In this document: positions 1 to 5,445 of the stretch, in pieces | How positions within the stretch are numbered: the first letter of the stretch is position 1 | Layout of the letters: every line of letters begins with the position of its first letter | Source: an uncultured Bergeyella sp. | Lineage (GTDB): Bacteria; Bacteroidota; Bacteroidia; Flavobacteriales; Weeksellaceae | Length of the DNA stretch: 5,445 bases | Assembly: GCA_916710115.1 (NCBI GenBank) | Contig: CAKAOY010000093.1 | Location: 1 to 5,445, forward strand | Direction of reading: 5' to 3' | Made by a program: the position numbers and the translations under genes | The notes under the pieces: generated by a model | What the model was told of the DNA's origin: nothing | Databases searched by the model: none | What the model saw: the letters and a program-made list of their open reading frames with translations, nothing else

Positions 1-1
1 T

Positions 2-1192
2 CTGCAAAGAACAGGATTCGAAAAAGCAAAAAAATTAGAGGGAACCAAATCTGCATTTTTGGGGTCTCTGAAATTGGTAAAAGAAAACTATGTAGATCAA
101 CAAAGGCAAGATAAAGCTAAGGAACAGAAAAATATTAATAACTGTAAAAAAGACAAGGATAAGATAGAAGTAAAATTGCAGGAGCAAAAAAAACTTATAG
201 AACTTTTCCAAAGAAAAATAGAGGATAAAAAAGAAAAAATAAATTCTCTAAAAAGAGATATCATTAGGATAGAAGAAAACCCCGAAAGTATAGATATAGA
301 AAAACCAAATAAAGTAATTCATTATATTGGATTGGGAATATTAGTAGTTCTTTCTTTGTATATGTTTATATTCTATAGTTCTGCATCTTATTCAGCTTTT
401 TTTAAAAATTTTACTGAAGATTTTCTGAATAACCAAAATGAAGGAGGCGTGATAAACGCAGTTTTTGATCCAAAGGCATTAGAAAAAGCAATGAATGTAT
501 CAGTAATGGAATTAGGATTTATACTGATGATGGTTGTAATATTTTTTGCATTAGGGTATATTCTTCATATATTTCAAAAAATAAAAAAAACTATACAAAG
601 ATATTTGGCGATAGCAGGTATAATATTGGTTACTTTTACATTTGATAGTGTATTGGCTTACAAAATAGAGGAAGGAATGTATGAAATAAAAGTATTAAAT
701 TCTACTACCGATATGCCTGTACATACATTATCAATGGCTATTACATCTATTAATTATTGGATGGTAATTTTTGCAGGGTTTCTAGTATCTATGTTCTGGG
801 GGGTTATTTTTGACAGGGTAATGAAATATTATGATGTGGAACATAAGATACAACAAAAAAAAAATATTCCTAAGAAAGAAATAATAGAAATAGAAAGAGA
901 TATAGAGGAGGAAAAAAGAAAAATATCAGATGCAGAGGAAAAGAAAATAATACTTGAAGCAGAACGAGATTTATGTGATAGAGTTATTAATGGAGATACC
1001 TATATTATTGATTACAGAGGACTAGAAGGAAGAATATTAAACTTTACTACTGGCTGGACTAGATGGATGACAGCAAATGATATAGATAAAACTTTAATTG
1101 AAGAAATATGGAAAGAAGCAAAGTATTTTATAGATACACACAGAGGTAAAAATAATCAAGATAATAATACTGATAACGAAAATAATATATAA
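2..1192 (+). CDS. Four-helix inner-membrane protein with flanking coiled coils, 5' end outside window
   Basis: I do not recognise this family. The reading frame is open from base 2, so the start lies left of the window; the TTG at 59 is probably an internal Leu codon (19 in-frame residues precede it without a stop). Numbering from that TTG as residue 1, the order is: a Lys/Glu-rich coiled coil (about 5-78); membrane segments at about 86-108, 150-172, 182-200 and 231-251; a second charged coiled coil (about 261-308); a compact Trp-containing C-terminal region (about 318-361, with TGWTRWM); and an Asn/Asp-rich tail. The basic KIKK stretch between segments 2 and 3 and the charged coils fit a topology with both ends in the cytoplasm, leaving exported loops at about 109-149 and 201-230. 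The two coils could pair with each other or with a partner protein. The next gene starts 15 bp downstream, so co-transcription is likely. Codons are very A-rich (ATA, AAA, AGA). A sensor, scaffold or channel role is possible, but none is demonstrated by motif. Confidence 0.85.
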   Translation: MQRTGFEKAKKLEGTKSAFLGSLKLVKENYVDQQRQDKAKEQKNINNCKKDKDKIEVKLQEQKKLIELFQRKIEDKKEKINSLKRDIIRIEENPESIDIEKPNKVIHYIGLGILVVLSLYMFIFYSSASYSAFFKNFTEDFLNNQNEGGVINAVFDPKALEKAMNVSVMELGFILMMVVIFFALGYILHIFQKIKKTIQRYLAIAGIILVTFTFDSVLAYKIEEGMYEIKVLNSTTDMPVHTLSMAITSINYWMVIFAGFLVSMFWGVIFDRVMKYYDVEHKIQQKKNIPKKEIIEIERDIEEEKRKISDAEEKKIILEAERDLCDRVINGDTYIIDYRGLEGRILNFTTGWTRWMTANDIDKTLIEEIWKEAKYFIDTHRGKNNQDNNTDNENNI

Positions 1193-1207
1193 TAAAATAA
1201 AAAATAT

Positions 1208-2116
1208 ATGAAAATTTTTAACATAATTAGTCTTTTTGCAATTAGTATGCTATTGTTTTCTTGTGGGAATAATCAGCAAAAAGAAAATTCTAAAAATAAT
1301 ATTTCTGTGGAGAGTGATGATAGCAAACAATTGAATATTACATTTTTATTGGATTTATCAGATAGGATAGAACCATCGAAATATCCTAACACACCAGAGC
1401 ATTGGCAGAGGGATATTGCCGTTATAGACGAATTTGTAGAAATATTCAAAAAAGAAATGAATAAAAATGGAAACTTAAACATGAAAGGGAAAATGCGTGT
1501 ATTGTTTAGTCCAGCTCCAAAAGATGAATCTATAAATGAAATAGCAAAAGCATTGGATGTAAATACTGCTGATATGAAACCTGCTGAAAAAAAAGAAGTA
1601 TATAAAACTATTGTGGAAAATTATCAAAATGGATTAAAACAGATATATGATAAAACCATATCAACGAAGAATTATATAGGTTCTGATATTTGGAAGTTTT
1701 TTAAAAATGACGTGAAAGATTTAGCTATAGATTCTGATAAAAATAAATATAGAAATATATTGGTTATTCTTACAGATGGATATGTATACCACGAAAATTC
1801 AAAAATAAAAGAGGGTAATCGTCTTTCATATATTTTACCAAAAACATCTAAAGAAATGGGTCTTGATGGAGCAGATTGGAAAAGTAAAATGAAAGAAATA
1901 GATTTTGGACTAATAGCTCCTACAAAAGATTTGGAAAATTTAGAAGTTTTGGTTCTAGAAGTAAATCCATCTAAATATTCTTCTAAATATGAAGAGGATA
2001 TTCAAAAGGAAGTATTATCTAAATGGCTTACAGAAATGGGAGTGAAAAAATTTGAGATTTATAAAACAGATATTCCACAGACTACAAAAAAACGAATTGA
2101 AAATTTTATGAACTAA
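1208..2116 (+). CDS. Lipoprotein with VWA-like domain
   Basis: This is a 302-residue exported lipoprotein of unknown role. The N-terminus is a type II signal peptide: Lys2, a hydrophobic stretch, then the lipobox LFSC with the lipidated Cys at residue 19, followed by a polar Asn/Gln/Ser-rich linker to about residue 40. The remainder resembles a von Willebrand factor A fold. It has a hydrophobic strand ending in DLSDR (49-53), a GSD motif at 158-160 that may stand for the middle metal-site residue, a second strand ending in LTDGY (188-192), and a further strand LEVLVLEVNP (245-254). In a standard MIDAS (DxSxS...T...D) the fifth position is Ser; here it is Arg53, so metal binding may be altered. 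ATG at 1208 is chosen because it gives a complete signal peptide directly. It lies 15 bp after the membrane-protein gene and 25 bp before the next gene, which suggests one operon. VWA domains usually mediate protein binding, so it may bind the exported loops of its neighbour or an external ligand (inference). Confidence 0.85.
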   Translation: MKIFNIISLFAISMLLFSCGNNQQKENSKNNISVESDDSKQLNITFLLDLSDRIEPSKYPNTPEHWQRDIAVIDEFVEIFKKEMNKNGNLNMKGKMRVLFSPAPKDESINEIAKALDVNTADMKPAEKKEVYKTIVENYQNGLKQIYDKTISTKNYIGSDIWKFFKNDVKDLAIDSDKNKYRNILVILTDGYVYHENSKIKEGNRLSYILPKTSKEMGLDGADWKSKMKEIDFGLIAPTKDLENLEVLVLEVNPSKYSSKYEEDIQKEVLSKWLTEMGVKKFEIYKTDIPQTTKKRIENFMN

Positions 2117-2141
2117 GTTACTAATACTAATAATCAAAAAA

Positions 2142-2465
2142 ATGAAAAAAGTAACATTATTATTTGGATTGCTATTTTGTACATTAGGATATGCCCAGAT
2201 AAATTACCAAAATGGATATATCAAAAAAGACGGAACCTATGTAGATGGACACTACAAGACCGAGAGAAATTCTACAAATTATGATAATTTCTCAACACAA
2301 GGAAATGTAAATCTTTATACGGGAGAGAGTGGCAGTCGTGCAAGAGATTACTCTCCTAATGCCTATAATTATGGACAAGGGAAAACTATCTATGAAGGAA
2401 GTCGAGGTGGGCAATACTATATCAATGATAAAGGAAATAAGGTATATGTCCCTAAAAGAAATTAA
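2142..2465 (+). CDS. Small secreted protein with C-terminal PBCV-type basic adaptor motif
   Basis: This gene encodes a 107-residue exported protein. Residues 1-18 form a type I signal peptide (MKK, Leu/Phe-rich core, then GYA before Gln19). Cys13 lies inside the hydrophobic core and is unlikely to be a lipidation site. Residues 25-61 (GYIKKDGTYVDGHYKT through GNVNLYTG) match a short module I recall from many small proteobacterial and Bacteroidota exported proteins, usually in the form GY-x-RKDGTYV-x-x-HYR...PYTG. Residues 82-104 (TIYEGSRGGQYYINDKGNKV plus VYV) resemble the PBCV-specific basic adaptor motif, with GSRGG in place of the usual GPRGG. Both assignments are from memory of the families, and their molecular function is unknown. 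The mature protein is rich in Tyr, Asn and Gly and carries few hydrophobics, so it is probably a small periplasmic or surface protein. It starts 25 bp after the lipoprotein gene without a visible promoter and is followed by a terminator, so it is the likely last gene of that unit. Confidence 0.85.
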   Translation: MKKVTLLFGLLFCTLGYAQINYQNGYIKKDGTYVDGHYKTERNSTNYDNFSTQGNVNLYTGESGSRARDYSPNAYNYGQGKTIYEGSRGGQYYINDKGNKVYVPKRN

Positions 2466-2475
2466 TATCCTCCCC

Positions 2476-2507
2476 AAAAGTAACCTTTTTAAAAGGTTAC
2501 TTTTTTT
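2476..2507 (+). terminator. Intrinsic terminator after the small secreted protein gene
   Basis: A perfect inverted repeat pairs AGTAACC (2479-2485) with GGTTACT (2495-2501). The pairing extends inward through T/A pairs to a minimal loop near 2490 and outward through AAA/TTT. The 3' arm runs directly into a T tract (2501-2507). The stem is modest in GC (three G-C pairs) but long and uninterrupted. It lies 10 bp after the stop codon of the secreted-protein gene and ends the left transcription unit. The A-run on the 5' side means it could also work on the opposite strand, although no minus-strand gene ends here. Confidence 0.9.
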
Positions 2508-2514
2508 ATATTTG
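2507..2514 (+). promoter_or_regulatory. Bacteroidota -7 promoter element for the M28 peptidase gene
   Basis: TATATTTG matches the Bacteroidota housekeeping -7 consensus TAnnTTTG exactly and lies 18 nt before the ATG at 2533. No good TTTG -33 element is visible at the expected distance, because that region is occupied by the terminator hairpin. Transcription would start around 2519-2521, giving a leader of only about 12-14 nt that is A-rich and lacks a Shine-Dalgarno motif. Confidence 0.65.
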
Positions 2515-2532
2515 CAGAAAAATAGAAGAAAA

Positions 2533-3756
2533 ATGAAACTAACAAAAATTATTACCTTAGGGGTGGTAGGGCTTTCTGTATTTGCAGCAGCTCAGCAGGA
2601 TAAAAAAGAAAAAATATCAGACAAAAACCTGAAAAAAAATCTATATTTCCTTGCCTCGGATAAATTAGAAGGACGATTGGCAGGAAGTGAAAGCGAAAAA
2701 AAATCTGCACAATTTTTATATAAAAATTTGAAATCATATGGACTCAAATCCGAAATTATTCCCTTTGAATACACAATCCGATTAGATAAAAATAGCGAGG
2801 TACTTACAAAAATATTTTCTCGAAATGTAGTGGGGTATCTTGATAATGGAGCCAAGCAGACTATCATTATTGGGGCTCATTACGACCATTTGGGGTATAA
2901 CGAGCATTATAACTCTACGATGCCAGAGGCTACGGGACAAATCCACAACGGAGCGGATGATAATGCCTCGGGAGTATCGGCAGTTTTGGAGTTGGCAAGA
3001 ATTTTCTCTCAAAATAAAACAAAAGAAAATGCCAATTTTATATTTGTTTTGTTTTCAGGAGAAGAAGATGGACTGATGGGGTCAAAATATTTTGCTGAGG
3101 GGGTGAAAAGCAAATATCCAAATCCTATTGCAATGATTAACTTGGATATGGTTGGCAGACTTGATAATCACAAAAACTTAACTATTGGAGGAATAGGAAC
3201 TTCACCCTTGTTTCAAAAAATAGTAGAAAAATTCAAACCCGAAGGAATGCAATTGGCACTTGACAATGCAGGGCAGGGGCCGAGCGACCATACTTCGTTT
3301 TATTTGCAGGATATTCCCGTATTGTTTTTCTTCACAGGGATACACCCCGACTATCATAAACCTACTGATGATGCACAAAAAATCAATTACGAGGGGCTGA
3401 AAATCATTACCAAATATGTGTTTGATGTAGCTAAGGAACTTACATACTTTCCGCAAGTGCCATTCACGAAAACAACTATTCCAAAAGAGCAAATGCCCGA
3501 GTGGAGAGTTTCAATGGGAGTGATGCCAAGTTTGGCAACAGGAACTAATGGTATGAAAATAGAAGGAGTAACCGAAGGAAAACCCGCTTACAAGGCAGGA
3601 ATTATGCAAGGTGATATTCTCAAAAAATTAGATGATTGTACTGTGGAGGATATCTACTCCTATACCAAATGCCTATCAAAATATAAAGCCAAGGATACCG
3701 CCGAGGCCACTATACAACGAGGTGATAAAATCATCATTGTAAAATTGCAGTTTTAA
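2533..3756 (+). CDS. Exported M28-family zinc metallopeptidase with C-terminal PDZ domain
   Basis: This 407-residue protein is a secreted or periplasmic peptidase, probably an aminopeptidase. A signal peptide (about 1-20, ending VFAAAQ) is followed by the M28 catalytic domain (about 28-305). The expected two-zinc site is complete: His116 and Asp118 in GAHYDHLG, bridging Asp143 in NGADDNASG, catalytic Glu177 and ligand Glu178 in FSGEEDG, Asp205 in NLDMVG, and His275 in DYHKPTD. A PDZ domain fills about 328-407 (MGVMPS...GMKIEGVTEGKPAYKAGIMQGD) and may bind substrate C-termini or regulate activity. There is no T9SS sorting domain after it. I chose the ATG at 2533 because it gives a proper signal peptide and follows the -7 box; in-frame starts upstream (from 2329) would run through the preceding gene and the terminator. 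M28 enzymes with PDZ domains are common in Bacteroidota. Exact substrate specificity cannot be read from the sequence. Confidence 0.95.
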   Translation: MKLTKIITLGVVGLSVFAAAQQDKKEKISDKNLKKNLYFLASDKLEGRLAGSESEKKSAQFLYKNLKSYGLKSEIIPFEYTIRLDKNSEVLTKIFSRNVVGYLDNGAKQTIIIGAHYDHLGYNEHYNSTMPEATGQIHNGADDNASGVSAVLELARIFSQNKTKENANFIFVLFSGEEDGLMGSKYFAEGVKSKYPNPIAMINLDMVGRLDNHKNLTIGGIGTSPLFQKIVEKFKPEGMQLALDNAGQGPSDHTSFYLQDIPVLFFFTGIHPDYHKPTDDAQKINYEGLKIITKYVFDVAKELTYFPQVPFTKTTIPKEQMPEWRVSMGVMPSLATGTNGMKIEGVTEGKPAYKAGIMQGDILKKLDDCTVEDIYSYTKCLSKYKAKDTAEATIQRGDKIIIVKLQF

Positions 3757-3802
3757 ATCGATGAATATGCAAAATCACAAAGATTTATTCGTAAAAAAAT
3801 AC

Positions 3803-3810
3803 TATATTTG
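3803..3810 (+). promoter_or_regulatory. Bacteroidota -7 promoter element for pyrG
   Basis: TATATTTG, followed by CA as in the peptidase promoter, matches TAnnTTTG and lies 17 nt before the pyrG ATG. It sits in the 71-bp gap after the peptidase stop codon. No convincing -33 element is visible, nor any clear terminator between the two genes, so pyrG may also receive read-through. The leader is short and A-rich with no visible riboswitch or attenuator, and nothing resembles the GGG-initiated reiterative control known for Bacillus pyrG. Confidence 0.7.
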
Positions 3811-3827
3811 CAATCAAAATAAATCTA

Positions 3828-5435
3828 ATGAGTAAAAATACCAAATACATTTTCGTAACGGGTGGGGTAACCTCTTCATTAGGAAAGGGGATTATTTCGG
3901 CTTCCTTAGGGTTATTACTAAAATCACGCGGGTTTAATGTAACAATTCAAAAATTAGACCCTTATATTAACATAGACCCAGGTACGCTTAACCCATACGA
4001 ACACGGAGAATGCTATGTAACAGAAGATGGGGCAGAAACCGACCTTGACCTTGGGCACTACGAGAGATTCCTTAATTCACCTACTTCACAAAATAATAAT
4101 GTAACCACAGGGCGAATCTATCAAACCGTAATAGAAAAAGAAAGAAAAGGCGATTTTCTTGGGAAAACAGTGCAAGTAATACCGCACATTACCAACGAAA
4201 TTAAGAGAAGAATAAAAATCCTTTCTCAGAAAGATTATGATATCATCATTACCGAAATCGGAGGTACTGTGGGAGACATAGAATCTCTTCCGTATATAGA
4301 ATCCGTTCGCCAATTGAGATGGGAACTTGGGGAGAAAAATTCAATGGTAATACATCTTACATTGTTGCCATACTTAGCTGCTAGTGGCGAGCTCAAAACG
4401 AAACCATCTCAGCACTCTGTTCGCCAATTGATGGAAAGTGGGTTGCAAGCCGATGTTTTGGTATGTCGTTCTGAACATGAAATCCCAAAAGATGTAAGGC
4501 AGAAATTGGCTCAGTTTTGTAATGTTCCAAGCGAAAATGTAATAGAGTGTATGGATGCTAATACTATCTATCAAGTGCCGTTGGAACTCCAAAAACAGAA
4601 TTTTGATGAGGTGGTACTCAGGGGGCTTAATCTATCATTGGATACTCCTGCCGACCTTAAAAATTGGAAAAATTTCCTCAATAAATATAAAAATCCAAAG
4701 AAAAAAGTAGAAATAGCCCTCGTTGGGAAATATGTTTCCTTACAAGACTCGTATAAGTCTATAGTAGAGGCTTTTATCCACGCTGGTGCCGACCTTGAAA
4801 CAGAAGTGAAACTCCGCTGGGTATATTCTGGAAATATTGATGAAAAATCCGTAGCCGAAGAGTTAAAAGGTATTGATGGAATGCTCATCGCTCCAGGTTT
4901 TGGGGATAGAGGAATAGAGGGTAAGATAATCGCAGCACGATATGCCCGCGAAAACAAAATTCCGTTATTAGGAATTTGTTTAGGTATGCAGATTATGACT
5001 ATAGAGTTTGCGAGAAATGTATTAGGTTATACAGATGCTAATTCTATGGAGTTTGAGGCAACAACTTCTCATCCTGTGATTTCCTTAATGGAGGAACAAA
5101 AACATATCGTAGAGAAAGGAGGTACAATGAGACTCGGCGCATGGAAATGTAATCTTATAGAAGGATCCGAACTTGCTAAAATCTATGGAAGTAGAGAGAT
5201 TTCTGAGAGACATCGCCACAGATACGAATTCAATTCGGAATATAAGTCTGATTATGAGAAAAAAGGATTAATACCTACGGGATTAAACCCTGAAACAGGG
5301 TTGGTAGAGGCTTTGGAATTGAAAGATCATCCATTCTATATCGGCGTGCAGTATCACCCAGAGTATAAATCTACTGTAGCTAATCCTCATCCATTATTCC
5401 GAGCTTTGTTGAAGGCAGCAGGAAAAAATAAGTAG
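3828..5435 (+). CDS. pyrG: CTP synthase (glutamine-hydrolysing)
   Basis: This gene encodes the cytoplasmic enzyme that converts UTP to CTP with ATP and glutamine-derived ammonia, the last step of de novo pyrimidine nucleotide synthesis. It is full length at 535 residues (E. coli PyrG is about 545). The N-terminal synthetase domain (about 1-270) has the ATP-binding loop TGGVTSSLGKG (11-21), the acidic region TEDGAETDLDLGHYERF (65-81, with Asp72) and Glu143 in EIGGTVGDIES, which correspond to the Mg-binding residues. A linker around 271-292 leads to the class I glutaminase domain. That domain has the oxyanion loop PGFGDRG (356-362), nucleophile Cys384 in GICLGMQ, and His510/Glu512 in VQYHPEY completing the triad. 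All key residues are present. The ATG at 3828 gives the conserved MSKNTKYIFVTGG start. Expression is probably from its own -7 box. The stop is a TAG 10 bases before the window edge; the T-rich sequence after it is too short to call a terminator. Confidence 0.99.
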   Translation: MSKNTKYIFVTGGVTSSLGKGIISASLGLLLKSRGFNVTIQKLDPYINIDPGTLNPYEHGECYVTEDGAETDLDLGHYERFLNSPTSQNNNVTTGRIYQTVIEKERKGDFLGKTVQVIPHITNEIKRRIKILSQKDYDIIITEIGGTVGDIESLPYIESVRQLRWELGEKNSMVIHLTLLPYLAASGELKTKPSQHSVRQLMESGLQADVLVCRSEHEIPKDVRQKLAQFCNVPSENVIECMDANTIYQVPLELQKQNFDEVVLRGLNLSLDTPADLKNWKNFLNKYKNPKKKVEIALVGKYVSLQDSYKSIVEAFIHAGADLETEVKLRWVYSGNIDEKSVAEELKGIDGMLIAPGFGDRGIEGKIIAARYARENKIPLLGICLGMQIMTIEFARNVLGYTDANSMEFEATTSHPVISLMEEQKHIVEKGGTMRLGAWKCNLIEGSELAKIYGSREISERHRHRYEFNSEYKSDYEKKGLIPTGLNPETGLVEALELKDHPFYIGVQYHPEYKSTVANPHPLFRALLKAAGKNK

Positions 5436-5445
5436 TTTTTGTTAT

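Noticed and set aside
59..61. TTG as the true start of the first gene
   Set aside because: The frame is open to the window edge and the upstream residues look like continuous coding sequence.
2117..2141. CTAATACTAATAATC as a possible repeat or attachment site before the small secreted-protein gene
   Set aside because: Only a short TAATAC/TAATAA near-duplication in AT-rich spacer; no second copy or integrase gene was seen.
2476..2507. Inverted repeat as an operator or mobile-element end
   Set aside because: The adjoining T tract and position just after a stop codon are fully explained by an intrinsic terminator.
2329..2532. N-terminal extension of the M28 peptidase reading frame
   Set aside because: It overlaps the small secreted-protein gene in another frame and crosses the terminator; the ATG at 2533 gives a clean signal peptide and follows the -7 box.
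2840..3076. 78-codon plus-strand open frame inside the peptidase gene
   Set aside because: It is out of frame with the conserved M28 zinc-site residues and has no family features.
4571..4957. 128-codon minus-strand open frame inside pyrG
   Set aside because: It lies wholly antisense to a clearly conserved enzyme, with no promoter or recognisable protein; a chance frame. The same applies to the other minus-strand frames in the window.

Overview
The window looks like chromosome from a member of the Bacteroidota, most likely Flavobacteriales (Weeksellaceae-like; the genus is an inference). The sequence is AT-rich. All four visible start codons sit behind A-rich leaders rather than Shine-Dalgarno motifs. 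Two genes carry the Bacteroidota -7 promoter element TAnnTTTG. All five genes are on the + strand and fall into two blocks.

Left block (about 1-2505): three closely spaced genes, probably one transcription unit that begins left of the window and ends at a strong intrinsic terminator (2476-2507). The first is a 5'-truncated inner-membrane protein with four membrane segments between two predicted cytoplasmic coiled coils. The second is a lipoprotein with a von Willebrand factor A (VWA)-like domain. The third is a 107-residue secreted protein with two short modules: a GYIKKDGTY-type module and a C-terminal PBCV-type basic adaptor motif. I cannot assign a function to the first two. Together the set looks like an uncharacterised cell-envelope module: a cytoplasm-facing coiled-coil membrane protein, a membrane-anchored binding protein and a small exported protein. 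Genes 1 and 2 are visibly more AT-rich than the right block, which suggests accessory or acquired DNA.

Right block (about 2507-5445): two recognisable genes, each with its own TATATTTG -7 box 17-18 nt before the start codon. The first is an exported M28-family zinc metallopeptidase with a C-terminal PDZ domain (2533-3756). The second is pyrG, a complete CTP synthase with intact ATP-binding and glutaminase residues (3828-5435). These are ordinary housekeeping or envelope genes. The first promoter abuts the terminator of the left block, so the boundary between the two units is very compact.

No tRNA, rRNA, CRISPR array, insertion sequence or attachment site was seen. No stretch over 300 bases lacks a gene; the longest gap is the 71 bp before pyrG.
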